Position numbers and translations under genes: made by a program
Shown here: positions 11,209 to 19,991 of the stretch, piece after piece
Layout: every line of letters starts with the position of its first letter
How positions within the stretch are numbered: the first letter of the stretch is position 1
Notes under the pieces: model-generated
What the model saw: the letters and a program-made list of their open reading frames with translations, nothing else
Told to the model about the DNA's origin: nothing
The model's database searches: none
Assembly: GCF_001544835.2 (NCBI RefSeq)
Contig: NZ_FCNX02000004.1
Location: forward strand, 248,001-312,000
Direction: 5' to 3'
DNA length: 64,000 bases
Origin: Caballeronia fortuita
GTDB taxonomy: Bacteria; Pseudomonadota; Gammaproteobacteria; Burkholderiales; Burkholderiaceae

Positions 11209-11442
11209 CGCGCGTGCGATCCGGCGAACTGCGGTGCAATGCGGCCGCTTTCCGGCACTTTGCGCATCCGCGGCGGACGCTAAGATACTTCCATCTCCTC
11301 TAGCTTTTTCTTCTCCAGGGAATGAGCGACTTTCGCGTCGTGCGGATTCACGTCCTCACGACGCTTTTCTTTGCGCCTCGGATGACGCGCACAGCGGGCT
11401 ACACTAGCCGCACGTTTTCATCCGCCACGCCATAGACCCGCC

Positions 11443-11949
11443 ATGCCATCCCGCGATTCCGAGAGCGCCGCCTTGCAAGACCCGGCACTGCTGCGCCGAT
11501 TGCTGCGCGCGAAGGATCGCATGGACGCGTCGTCGCACGAAGCGTGGCCGGTCAGCCGCCTGGCCGAAGTCAGCGGCGTATCCGAAGCGCATTTCGCGCG
11601 CTCGTTCAAGCGGGCGTTCGGCATTCCACCGCATCGCTATCTGTTGACGCGGCGCATCGAGCAGGCCGTCACGTTACTGCGCGATACCGATCTCGCCATC
11701 ACCGATATCGCTTTCGTCACCGGCTGGGAAAGTCTCGGCACGTTCGGGCGCATCTTTCGCGACATCACCGGCTGCACGCCCGGCAAGATGCGAGTGAAGG
11801 CGCGCGCCGGCGATGCTTCGCTCGATCGCGTGCCGGCCTGCGTGCTGAAAGCCGCGCAACGTCCCGATCTGACGATCGCAGTTTTGGAGAAGCGGCGGCG
11901 CGGTGCGAAAGGTACAGTGCGGCCATCTTCAACGAAGGAGGTCACATGA
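11443..11949 (+). CDS. Small AraC-family regulator
   Basis: A 168-residue protein consisting of little more than an AraC DNA-binding domain: first HTH VSRLAEVSGVSEAHFARSF (residues 37-57), second HTH ITDIAFVTGWESLGTFGRIF (residues 85-105), then the GCTPGKMR tail of the family. No N-terminal ligand domain is present. It overlaps the following VOC gene by 4 bp (ATGA), so the two are translationally coupled and likely act together. A recurrent Burkholderiales pair; no ligand can be proposed. Confidence 0.87.
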   Translation: MPSRDSESAALQDPALLRRLLRAKDRMDASSHEAWPVSRLAEVSGVSEAHFARSFKRAFGIPPHRYLLTRRIEQAVTLLRDTDLAITDIAFVTGWESLGTFGRIFRDITGCTPGKMRVKARAGDASLDRVPACVLKAAQRPDLTIAVLEKRRRGAKGTVRPSSTKEVT

Positions 11950-12362
11950 ACCAGGGCATCAGCGTGGTAGGCATCTATGTCGACGATCAGGACGAGGCGC
12001 TCGCGTTTTACGTCGACAAGCTCGGATTCCGCGTTCACACGGACGTGCGCAACGGCACGTATCGATGGCTCACCGTGCAGCATCCGGATCAGCCGTCGTT
12101 TCAGCTCGGGCTGTTCGCGCCCGGCCCGCCCGTTCACGACGATGCGACCGCGCAAACGCTGCGCGCGATGATCGCGAAGGGCGCGATGCCGCCGCTCGTG
12201 CTGTCGGTCGCGGATTGCCGCGCGGCTTACGAGCGGCTGAAGGCGGCTGGCGTGGAGTTCACGCAGGAGCCGGTCGATCGCTATGGCAGCGTCGATGCGG
12301 GCTTTCGCGATCCGGCGGGCAACGGCTGGAAGATGATTCAGGCGCCGCGCAACGAGCGCTGA
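11946..12362 (+). CDS. VOC-family (glyoxalase/bleomycin-resistance-like) protein
   Basis: A 138-residue VOC protein with two beta-alpha-beta-beta-beta modules: GIYVDDQDEALAFYVDKLGF at residues 9-28 and ADCRAAYERLKAAGVEFTQ in the second half, ending FRDPAGNGWKMIQ. These are metal-binding folds used in dioxygenases, glyoxalases and fosfomycin/bleomycin resistance. The start codon overlaps the AraC stop. The substrate is unknown. Confidence 0.88.
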   Translation: MNQGISVVGIYVDDQDEALAFYVDKLGFRVHTDVRNGTYRWLTVQHPDQPSFQLGLFAPGPPVHDDATAQTLRAMIAKGAMPPLVLSVADCRAAYERLKAAGVEFTQEPVDRYGSVDAGFRDPAGNGWKMIQAPRNER

Positions 12363-12438
12363 AAGGGCGCGTCATCGGGACATGAACTGTCCGGATCGGC
12401 GGAGAAGATGAGGTCTGTTTTCGCACATTGTCACGAAC

Positions 12439-12945
12439 ATGACCGATACGCTCCTTCATCCTTCGCGAACCGGGCGCGACCGCCCGTACGACCCGCCCCG
12501 CGATACGCCCGCGCTCGTCCTGGCGTGGATCAGGCGCGCGCGTGAATCGCAGGTTCGTCACTATTCGATGGCCGACCGGCTCACGCGCTGCGGCCGGCGG
12601 CTCGGTCTTGCCGTCATCGGCATCACGGCGGCGACGGGCACGTCGGCGTTTCTGTCGCTCGTCGCGACGGTCGTGTCGCCCGATGTGCGCGTCGTCATCG
12701 GCATGACGAGTCTGAGCGCCGCGGTGCTGGCTTCGTTGCAGACCTTTCTCCGATACAGCGAGCGGGCGGAATTGCATCGCCGCGCGGGCGCGCAGTATGG
12801 CGCGGTGCGCCGACGGCTCGAAGCGATCCATGCCGCCGATCCTTCCATGCATGACGCGCGCGTCGTCGATGCGGTGCGCGACGAACTCGATCACATCGCG
12901 CAGAGCGCGCCGCATTTGCCGCGTGGGGTGGTTGCGAAGGGGTGA
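12439..12945 (+). CDS. SLATT-domain two-TM protein, solitary
   Basis: A 168-residue membrane protein. A basic amphipathic stretch (residues 28-55) precedes two adjacent hydrophobic segments (LGLAVIGITAATGTSAFL and VVIGMTSLSAAVLASLQTFL) and a following helix RYSERAELHRRAGAQYGAVR. This order, helix then two TMs then a helix with spaced aromatic and Arg residues, matches SLATT (SMODS/SLOG-associating two-TM) effectors, which are predicted pore formers in nucleotide-signalling defence systems. No nucleotidyltransferase or SLOG gene is adjacent, so its role here is open. No clear ribosome-binding site precedes the start. Confidence 0.65.
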   Translation: MTDTLLHPSRTGRDRPYDPPRDTPALVLAWIRRARESQVRHYSMADRLTRCGRRLGLAVIGITAATGTSAFLSLVATVVSPDVRVVIGMTSLSAAVLASLQTFLRYSERAELHRRAGAQYGAVRRRLEAIHAADPSMHDARVVDAVRDELDHIAQSAPHLPRGVVAKG

Positions 12946-13128
12946 GGCTCAACGCCTGAAACACGCGCAAATCCCTGATTCGACTGATGAATATGGGTGT
13001 TCGAAAGGGGTTGTTTTCTCTTCCGAAACACTGCCCGGTATGCTACGGTGATTCGTATGTATTACTTGCGACCGGACGATCGCTGATTGTCGATCGGCCT
13101 TCCGAACTGATTCGGACGGAGTGGGACA

Positions 13129-14100
13129 ATGGAACAGCGAGGCGATGGCTCGTCGCTTTATTTCGTCATCTGCCCCCGATGTGAAACCCTTTCATCAGTA
13201 GAAGAAAGTGTGTGCCCGTTTTGCGGCGCGGACCGGCATGGCGCCGTGCTGACGAAAGGCGCCGAAACGGCGCTACGGGCGGTCGAGGCGGCGCGCGGGG
13301 TGACGCGCCATTTTCAGGAACCGCGCGAAGTGGCCCGCGTGCGCTGGTTCGTGCGTCCGCGTGCCTACGGACCGCGCCTGCCCGCGCCGGTTTCTGCATC
13401 GAACGGCGCGGCGGTTCTGGGAGCGGAACGGTCGTCGAGTTCGATACTCGCGACTATCGCGATGGCCATCGTGGTTCTCGGCCTATGCTTTATCGCCCGC
13501 GCATACTTCGAGCAACGTGCATCGACGGCGCGCGCATCCGCGATGCCTGTCGCCGCCGCGGGCGTGGTCCGTCCGGCCGCGCCAAAAGCCGATATCGCCA
13601 TGCCCAATCTGGACTCCGCCGACCGTCTCGCCGACGGCGCCGCGCGCGACGCGAGCCGTCCACCGGTCGAAGCCGCCTCGGCGCTGATTGCCGTCACCGC
13701 GTCGAGCAAGGACAGCGTGCATCAAGGCGTGGTCGCCGAACGTTCGGTCGATAAGAAGCTGGCTGCGCCCGTCGCGAAGCGCGTGACGAAGACCGCGTCG
13801 AAATCGCCATCGAAAGCTGCAACGAAAACTGCAGCAAAAACATCGAAGGTCACGCAAAAAACCGCCGCCGTATGCGCGCGCAAGTCCGACCGCGGATGCG
13901 CCGAGCGCACGCAACGTCACGCGTCGAAGCCGGAGTCGAAGCAGCGTCAGACGCGCGCGGCGCCGCGTGCGGCGCCGGCGGTCCGGGCAAAGTCGGATGA
14001 GAAGGAGTTTCAGAAAGTCGCGGCGATCCCGCAACCGGTGAGGCCCGCGATGACCGCCGACGATAGCTGGCGGCCCGGCAAGAGCAGGAACAAGAACTAG
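13129..14100 (+). CDS. Zinc-ribbon, single-TM, Lys/Ala-rich protein
   Basis: A 323-residue protein of unknown function. Cysteines at 15, 18, 29 and 32 (CPRC and CPFC) form a zinc ribbon; a single TM lies at about residues 105-125 (ILATIAMAIVVLGLCFIARA); the remaining 200 residues are low-complexity, rich in Ala, Lys, Ser and Arg, with a basic cluster around residues 215-275. The start follows GGAG at 13118. The topology suggests a cytoplasmic ribbon and a long periplasmic basic tail that might contact peptidoglycan or nucleic acid. A relative with the same cysteine positions is at 54036. Confidence 0.7.
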   Translation: MEQRGDGSSLYFVICPRCETLSSVEESVCPFCGADRHGAVLTKGAETALRAVEAARGVTRHFQEPREVARVRWFVRPRAYGPRLPAPVSASNGAAVLGAERSSSSILATIAMAIVVLGLCFIARAYFEQRASTARASAMPVAAAGVVRPAAPKADIAMPNLDSADRLADGAARDASRPPVEAASALIAVTASSKDSVHQGVVAERSVDKKLAAPVAKRVTKTASKSPSKAATKTAAKTSKVTQKTAAVCARKSDRGCAERTQRHASKPESKQRQTRAAPRAAPAVRAKSDEKEFQKVAAIPQPVRPAMTADDSWRPGKSRNKN

Positions 14101-14120
14101 GCCGCGCTCATTCGACCAGT

Positions 14121-14339
14121 TTATTCGACCAGTTCCCAATGTTCGTCGACGGTCTTGTCGGTCACGCGGACCTTCGCGATCATCGGCGCATAGCCGCGCA
14201 GCTTGATCTCGTCGACGGCGAGACGCTCCGAGGGATAACGCTGCTGCGTCATGCGCGTGCCGTCGGGAAATTCCAGCGCATAGCCGTCGATAGGTCCCCA
14301 CTGACCCTTCGGCATCGGTTCGATATAGACATTCTGCAT
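14121..14339 (-). CDS. Conserved-looking small hypothetical protein (72 aa)
   Basis: A short acidic-neutral protein with no signal peptide or TM. It starts MQNVYIEPMPKG after a good ribosome site (GGAG, 8 nt upstream of the ATG) and has an even mix of charged and aromatic residues (WGPIDGYALEFPDG, TVDEHWELVE). The length and composition are those of a real soluble protein. It is convergent with the zinc-ribbon gene, 20 bp away. The function is unknown. Confidence 0.65.
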   Translation of the reverse strand: MQNVYIEPMPKGQWGPIDGYALEFPDGTRMTQQRYPSERLAVDEIKLRGYAPMIAKVRVTDKTVDEHWELVE

Positions 14340-14600
14340 CGCGTTTCTCCAGCTTGATTGGAAAGCAGCGGGCGGTTCGCGTCGGCGAATGTGCGCCTCT
14401 TGTATAAGAGGTTAGCGAAGAAAGCGCTCGCTCCGGCGGCGACGCGTGGTAGCGAATATTAAATAAAAAGCGATAAGAATCAGCGCACTAGCCGAACGCT
14501 CTCATGATGAGAAAGGCCATTCTCCGATGTGCAACCTCCGCCGTGCTGCCATGCAGCGTGCATTTTCGGAAAACGGACCTTCATCCCGCATCATGAAAAT

Positions 14601-16631
14601 TCAGTGACTGACTGCCTCGTGACGATGCGCTTCGAGATAGTTGTTGACGGCCGGCGCGGCGTCCGCCATTACCGAGGCGAAGCGAAAGCCGTTTCGTCCC
14701 TTGCGCTTGGCCTCGTACATCGCGCGATCTGCGTCGCCGAGTATCGCTTCGGCGGACGTGTCATAGCCGCCCGCGCACATCGCGATGCCGACGCTCGTGC
14801 CGAGCAGCGCTTCCGCCTCGCCGAGCGCGAACGGCCGTCCGATCGCGCGGCAGATGTCCTGCGCGATCCGGCTGCACGCACTCGACGACGAAATGCCGCG
14901 CGCAAGCAGCACGAACTCATCGCCGGCGAGACGGCAGACGAGATCGCCTGCGCGCGTGGTTTTCTTCAGGCGCGCGGCGACCTGTCTGAGAAGCGCATCG
15001 CCGGCGTCGTGGCCGTGCTGGTCGTTGACGCTCTTGAAGCCGTCGAGGTCCATGAAGAAGAGCGCGAAGGGCACGGCGTCGTCGCGGGCGGCATCGATGC
15101 ACAGCGCGAGTTGCTCGGCGAGCGCGCGGCGGTTCGGCAAGCCCGTGAGCGCATCGAGCATGACTTCGGAGCGCATCTGATTCTCGCGATGCTTGGTCTC
15201 GGTGATGTCCTGCGACATGATGTAAAAGCCGACGACTTCATCGCGCTGAAACTCGGGGATATACGTCGCGTTCCAGATGCGGCTCGGCGCGCCTTCGTAG
15301 ACGATGTCCTCGTGCGACACGCGTTCGCCCGCCAGCACGCGCCGGAAGTAGGGCAGGCAGCGCTCGAACGTCGCCAAGCCGATCACCTCGCGCACGTGCG
15401 TTCCACGCAACGCGGAAGGCTCGACGCCGAACACCTCGCGATACACCTGATTGTTGAAGCGGTAGCGCAGGCCGGCGTCGACATGAGCGATCAGCACGGG
15501 CAGGTTGTCCGTGATCGTCTGCAGCGTGGCGCGGCTGCTCGTCAGCTCGCAGGTGCGTTCGAGCACACGCCGTTCGAGCTCCTGACGATAATCGCGCAAC
15601 ACCTGTTCGCTGTGCTTGCGGCTCGTGATGTCGTGCATCACGCTCACGAAGTGCAGCGGCCGGTTGCGGTCGTCGCGGATCAGCGCAACGGAGAGCTCGA
15701 TCCACACCGGCTCGCCGTCGCGGCGGCGATAGCGTTTTTCGAGCGTATAAGTCTTGCGCGTGCCGTCGAGCAATTCGGCGACGTGCCGCAGATCGGTCGG
15801 AAGGTCCGCCTTCTCAGTGATCTGCTGGAAGGTCATCGAAACGAGTTCGTCGGCGCTGTAGCCGGTGATTTCGCAGAGCTTCGGATTGACTTCGACGAAG
15901 CGGCCATCCAGCGCGACGATCGCCTTGCCCGTCGGCGTCTGCTCGAAGATCGTGTGAAAGCGCGTTTCGGACAGGCGCAGCTTGCGGCGGTCGACTTCCT
16001 GCATCTGGCGCGTCTCTCGCGCGGCTTCGCGCTGCACGATCTCGCGCTCGACGGTCGCCGCGAGATCGCAGAGCGCAGCTTGCGCCGATGCGCTGAGCGT
16101 GCGCGGCCGCGTGTCGATCGCGCAGAGCGTGCCAAGCACGGGCCCGTGCGACGAGCGTAGCGGCACGCCCGCGTAGAAGCGCACGTGCGGCGCGCCGGTG
16201 ACGAGCGGATTGCCGGCGAAGCGCGCATCGGCGTGCGTATCCTCGACGAGCAACAGGCGTTCGGAATGTACCGCGTGCGCGCAGAAGGACACATCGCGCG
16301 CGGTTTCGCATACATCGAGTCCGACGCGCGACTTGAACCACTGCCGGTTTTCATCGACGAGCGATATCAGCGCGATCGGCACCTGCAACAGTTCGGCAAC
16401 GACGCGCGTCGCGCGGTCGAAGACTTCCTCCTGCGGCGTGTCGAGCAGATCCAGGCGGCGCAGCAATCGAAGCCGCTTTGCTTCTTCGGCGGGCAGAGGC
16501 GCCGCATGCCATTCGTGTACGGGTTGCAAGGTTATTCTCGTTTCGTTCGGGTTGCGTCCCGGATTGCCATCGGGCCCAATGCCACGATGAGCAATGTATC
16601 GAAATGTACGCAATCCCGATCCGCCGATCAA
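14601..16631 (-). CDS. GAF-PAS-PAS-GGDEF diguanylate cyclase
   Basis: Up to 676 residues. The N-terminal GAF domain (about 40-200) includes VGLDVCETARDVSFCAHAV; two PAS domains follow (FHTIFEQTPTGKAIVALDG and RATLQTITDNLPVLIAHVDA); the C-terminus is a GGDEF domain with LTGLPNRRAL, FMDLDGFKSVND and the active-site variant LAGDEFVLL. It should make cyclic di-GMP in response to a GAF/PAS signal. There is no EAL domain and no TM, so it is cytoplasmic. The 5' end is uncertain: the frame opens at a TTG at 16631, and a second TTG near 16529 would remove 34 residues. Confidence 0.88.
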   Translation of the reverse strand: MIGGSGLRTFRYIAHRGIGPDGNPGRNPNETRITLQPVHEWHAAPLPAEEAKRLRLLRRLDLLDTPQEEVFDRATRVVAELLQVPIALISLVDENRQWFKSRVGLDVCETARDVSFCAHAVHSERLLLVEDTHADARFAGNPLVTGAPHVRFYAGVPLRSSHGPVLGTLCAIDTRPRTLSASAQAALCDLAATVEREIVQREAARETRQMQEVDRRKLRLSETRFHTIFEQTPTGKAIVALDGRFVEVNPKLCEITGYSADELVSMTFQQITEKADLPTDLRHVAELLDGTRKTYTLEKRYRRRDGEPVWIELSVALIRDDRNRPLHFVSVMHDITSRKHSEQVLRDYRQELERRVLERTCELTSSRATLQTITDNLPVLIAHVDAGLRYRFNNQVYREVFGVEPSALRGTHVREVIGLATFERCLPYFRRVLAGERVSHEDIVYEGAPSRIWNATYIPEFQRDEVVGFYIMSQDITETKHRENQMRSEVMLDALTGLPNRRALAEQLALCIDAARDDAVPFALFFMDLDGFKSVNDQHGHDAGDALLRQVAARLKKTTRAGDLVCRLAGDEFVLLARGISSSSACSRIAQDICRAIGRPFALGEAEALLGTSVGIAMCAGGYDTSAEAILGDADRAMYEAKRKGRNGFRFASVMADAAPAVNNYLEAHRHEAVSH

Positions 16632-16690
16632 AGGCCCGCTTTTCCCTCAGTTCGCGGCATCTGCCTCACGCTCGAAAAGAGAACGGTCGT

Positions 16691-17533
16691 TCAAAGTCCG
16701 AGGCAGACGGCGCCGCCCGCGACCACCACGCACGCGAGCCAGCGTTTCGCGCTGACCGGCTCGCGCAGGAACACGCGGCCGATCAGCGCCGCGAACACCA
16801 CGCTCGTCTCGCGCAACGCGGACACCGCGCCCATCGCGCCGGATTGCATCGCCCAGATGACGATGCCGTAGGCCGCAATCGACACGAGGCCGCCCGCGAG
16901 CGACGAACCGATGGCCATCGGCGCGTCCCTGAAGGGCGTCCAGAGTGCTGCCGCGCCGCGCCGCGCGATGAAAATGAGCGGCATGATCCAGTAGAACATG
17001 AACATCCACGCGGTGTAGGTGAGCGCTTCGCCGTCCGAAAGACGCACGCCGATTCCGTCGATCACCGTATAGATTGCGATGGTCACGCCGGTCGTCAGCG
17101 CGGCAAGCGCGCCCGCGCGCGATACGTGGCCGCCCTGCAATGCAAGCGCGATGATGCCGCCCGAGATCAGCACGATGCCCAGCGCGTGCAGCGGACCGAT
17201 TGCCTCGTGCGCGAAGATTGCCGCGCCGAGCGTGACGAGCATCGGCGACGATCCGCGCGCGATCGGATAAGCCTGCGCGAGATCGCCGCGCCGGTACGAA
17301 CGCACGAGGCTCACGTTGTAGACAATATGCACGAGCCCCGACGCGACGATGTACGGCCATGCGGCGCTCGCGGGCATCGGCAGATAAAAGACGACGAACG
17401 AGGACACGACGCCGATGGCGATGCTCATCCACGTCATCGAGAGAAAGCGGTCGCGATTGCCGTGGAGCATTGCGTTCCAGCTTGCATGCAGCACGGCTGC
17501 GAGGAGGACGACACCGCCGGTGTAGGTGAACAT
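16691..17533 (-). CDS. EamA/DMT-family transporter
   Basis: A 280-residue inner-membrane protein with about ten hydrophobic segments in two EamA repeats; the second repeat begins after residue 140 (GALAALTTGVTIAIYTVIDG). DMT transporters export metabolites, amino acids or drugs. It is divergent from the LysR gene at 17636 with a large palindrome between, and may be its target. The 3' end lies 60 bp from the GGDEF gene on the same strand. Confidence 0.87.
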   Translation of the reverse strand: MFTYTGGVVLLAAVLHASWNAMLHGNRDRFLSMTWMSIAIGVVSSFVVFYLPMPASAAWPYIVASGLVHIVYNVSLVRSYRRGDLAQAYPIARGSSPMLVTLGAAIFAHEAIGPLHALGIVLISGGIIALALQGGHVSRAGALAALTTGVTIAIYTVIDGIGVRLSDGEALTYTAWMFMFYWIMPLIFIARRGAAALWTPFRDAPMAIGSSLAGGLVSIAAYGIVIWAMQSGAMGAVSALRETSVVFAALIGRVFLREPVSAKRWLACVVVAGGAVCLGL

Positions 17534-17553
17534 CGTTTATGTAGATTACGTGA

Positions 17554-17586
17554 CGGGTATTTCATAGATTAACTATCTTGTACCCG
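17554..17586. promoter_or_regulatory. 33-bp nested palindrome between eamA and lysR
   Basis: Outer arms CGGGTA (17554-17559) and TACCCG (17581-17586) and inner arms ATAG (17564-17567) and CTAT (17573-17576) are placed symmetrically, with 4-nt spacers on both sides and a 5-nt centre. It lies in the 102-bp divergent gap and is AT-rich in the middle. A LysR-type autoregulatory site is the simplest reading. Confidence 0.55.
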
Positions 17587-17635
17587 GGCCACAAACCATA
17601 TAAATTGCGCTGTCGCGTTAGAAAATCTCCTCTGA

Positions 17636-18535
17636 ATGAGATCTGCATTGCCTTCGCTCAACGCGCTGCGCGCCTTCGAGGCGTCGGGGCGGCTCGGCAG
17701 CTTCAAGGAAGCGGCGGCCGAACTGCATGTGACGCACGGCGCGATCAGCCAGCAGGTGCGGCTGCTCGAAGCGTGGCTCGGCGCGCCCTTGTTCGAGCGT
17801 CATAACCGCCGCGTCGTGCTGACGCCGGCGGCGCGCGCGTATCTCGCGGAAATCGGACCGCTTTTCGCGCAGCTTGCACAGGCGACGGCGCGTTACGGCT
17901 TGCCGGAGGCCGTGTCGCGCACGCTCACGGTCAACGCGCCCGCCACCTTCACCTTGCGCTGGCTCGTGCCGAGGCTCGAACGATTCCGCGCGAATCATGC
18001 CGATGTCGAAGTGAGGATCGAAACGTCGAACGAGCCGGTCGAGCGTTTGAAGGACGCGTGCGATGTCGTCATTCGCGGCGGCCCCGACACGTTCTACGGC
18101 TACGTGATGCGGCCGTTCCTGACGGAAGAGCGCATGCCGGTGTGCAGCCCCGCGCTGTTGCGGCGTCTGCCCTTGCGCACGCCCGACGACATGCGGCGGC
18201 ATACGCTGCTGCATACGTCGAGCTTGCCGCGCGTCTGGCCCGACTGGCTTGCACTCGTGAACCTGCCCGCGCTGACGCCCGCAGCGGTGCTGACTTTCGA
18301 CCACTTCTATCTGACCTTGCAGGCGGCCGTCGATGGCATGGGCATCGCGATGGGGCCGAGCGCGCTCGTCGCCGACGATCTCGCCACGGGCCGGCTGGTC
18401 GCGCCGTTCGACGGTCCGCGTCTGCCGTCGCGAAGCTATTGCACCTATATCGCCGATGAAAAGGCGGGCAACGATCTCATCGTGCTGTTCCGCACGTGGC
18501 TGGAGGATGAAGGCGATGCGTTCGGGAGCGCGTGA
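17636..18535 (+). CDS. LysR-family regulator, GcvA-like
   Basis: A 299-residue LysR protein of the GcvA subgroup (LPSLNALRAFEASGRLGSFK, then THGAISQQVRLLEAWLGAPLF). The effector domain is intact to the C-terminus. One base separates its stop from the ATG of the porin, so the two are co-transcribed and possibly co-translated. It may also govern the divergent EamA transporter. The inducer is unknown. Confidence 0.88.
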   Translation: MRSALPSLNALRAFEASGRLGSFKEAAAELHVTHGAISQQVRLLEAWLGAPLFERHNRRVVLTPAARAYLAEIGPLFAQLAQATARYGLPEAVSRTLTVNAPATFTLRWLVPRLERFRANHADVEVRIETSNEPVERLKDACDVVIRGGPDTFYGYVMRPFLTEERMPVCSPALLRRLPLRTPDDMRRHTLLHTSSLPRVWPDWLALVNLPALTPAAVLTFDHFYLTLQAAVDGMGIAMGPSALVADDLATGRLVAPFDGPRLPSRSYCTYIADEKAGNDLIVLFRTWLEDEGDAFGSA

Positions 18536-18536
18536 C

Positions 18537-19562
18537 ATGCGGGCATCGAACTCGTGCGTTCGCGTGCTGGCGCTAGCGGCGATGATCTGCGGCTTCGGTG
18601 TATCGGCGCATGCGCAGAGCGCCGTGACCCTGTACGGAACGATCGATACGAGCATCGAAGTGACGAATCCTGGATCGTCGTGGACGCCGCGCATGGATTC
18701 GGGCGCGTATCGCGGCTCGCGCTTCGGCCTGCGCGGCTACGAGCAACTGAGCGCCGATACGCGTCTGCTCTTCGATCTCGAAAGCGGCTTCAATTCCGCC
18801 GATGGCACCTTCGCGACGGCCAACACGCTCTTCAACCGGCAGGCGTGGATCGGTCTCGGCGTGCCGTGGGGCGAGTTCCGCATGGGCCGTCAATATTCGC
18901 CGATCTACATTCCGTTCAAAGGCGGGCTCGATGCCTTCGGCGCGGGCACGATTGCGTCGGGTCTGAACAATCTGTCGAAGATCACGCCTTATACGAACAA
19001 CGGCATCACGTATCTGTCGCCCGATGTTCACGGCTTCACGACGACGCTCATGGTCGCATTGCGCGACAGCGGCGACGGCAACGGACTCGCGGGCGACTAC
19101 GAGACGTTCGCGTATCGCAACGGGCCGTTCCGCATTTCCTACGCGCATCAGCAGACGCAGGGCGACGCGGGCTTGCGCGCGAATCTCGGCGGCGTGTCGT
19201 ATCGCATCGGCAAGACGACGGCGTTCGTGTCGTATTTCAATGGCGATGGCGGCGCGCCGCGCTATCACAGCGACGGCCTCGCGTTATCGATGCGCTATGC
19301 GGTCAGCCCGCGCCTGCGCGCATCGCTCGGCTATGCGTATGCACGCGATCGCTCCGGCGGCGACAACGATGCGGACCAGTTCAGCGTCGCGTGCGAGTAC
19401 GACCTGTCGCCGAAGGTGCTGCTCTACGCGAGCGGCGCGATGCTGCGCAATCACGGCGACGCGACCTTCACGCTGCGCGGCGTGAACGTCGTCGGGATTC
19501 CGGCGGCTTATCCGGGCGCGCCGGTGCGCGGGGTGCAGGTCGGGATGATCGAGCGCTTCTGA
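18537..19562 (+). CDS. Gram-negative outer-membrane porin (OmpC/Omp38-like)
   Basis: A 341-residue protein with a signal peptide ending SAHA-QS, then the porin signature SAVTLYGTIDTSIEV, an AWIGLG-FRMGRQYSP loop and a C-terminal Phe (GMIERF), which is needed for outer-membrane insertion. It is a trimeric 16-strand general porin of the Burkholderia family. The ATG at 18537 is preceded by GGGAG. The gene is one base downstream of the LysR stop; a porin directly fused to a regulator operon suggests a specific uptake role. Confidence 0.9.
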   Translation: MRASNSCVRVLALAAMICGFGVSAHAQSAVTLYGTIDTSIEVTNPGSSWTPRMDSGAYRGSRFGLRGYEQLSADTRLLFDLESGFNSADGTFATANTLFNRQAWIGLGVPWGEFRMGRQYSPIYIPFKGGLDAFGAGTIASGLNNLSKITPYTNNGITYLSPDVHGFTTTLMVALRDSGDGNGLAGDYETFAYRNGPFRISYAHQQTQGDAGLRANLGGVSYRIGKTTAFVSYFNGDGGAPRYHSDGLALSMRYAVSPRLRASLGYAYARDRSGGDNDADQFSVACEYDLSPKVLLYASGAMLRNHGDATFTLRGVNVVGIPAAYPGAPVRGVQVGMIERF

Positions 19563-19649
19563 TCTTCGGTTGGCGATGCGTCATTCGGTGCGGGCGTGAT
19601 GCTTGCTGGAACCTCAGCCATGCACATCGCCCGATGAAAGAGGCAGCTC

Positions 19650-19988
19650 ATGACCACCCAGCACCACGATGACGACGCCGCCACTTACGACGCCTTCAAG
19701 GACCTCGTCAACATGACGCCTGCGCAACTCGACAAATGGCTAGCAACCGACGAGTCGCGCGAAGTCGGCCAGAAGAGCGGCGGCGGCGAATCGGTGGGGC
19801 ACAAGTCGGGCCGACATATCATCGACATTCTCGGCAAGAAGAAAGCCGATCTCGGCGATGGCGACTACGCGCACATGCGCAAGGTCGTCGGCTATATCAA
19901 GCGGCATCTCGCGCAACGCCCGCACGAAGTCGAGCATTCGCACTGGCGTTACTCGCTGATGAACTGGGGCCACGATCCGCTGAAATAA
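19650..19988 (+). CDS. DUF3140-family protein
   Basis: A 112-residue soluble protein: FKDLVNMTPAQLDKWLAT at the N-terminus, a GHKSGRHIIDILGKKKADLG centre and HSHWRYSLMNWGHDP at the end. This fits DUF3140, a family of small, basic, uncharacterised proteins in Proteobacteria and Actinobacteria. The gene stands alone, convergent with the MDR reductase 3 bp away. No catalytic motif is seen. Confidence 0.82.
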   Translation: MTTQHHDDDAATYDAFKDLVNMTPAQLDKWLATDESREVGQKSGGGESVGHKSGRHIIDILGKKKADLGDGDYAHMRKVVGYIKRHLAQRPHEVEHSHWRYSLMNWGHDPLK

Positions 19989-19991
19989 GCC

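Noticed and set aside
14529..16160. 543-codon plus-strand frame opposite the GGDEF gene
   Set aside because: Antisense to GAF, PAS and GGDEF motifs that are intact on the minus strand.
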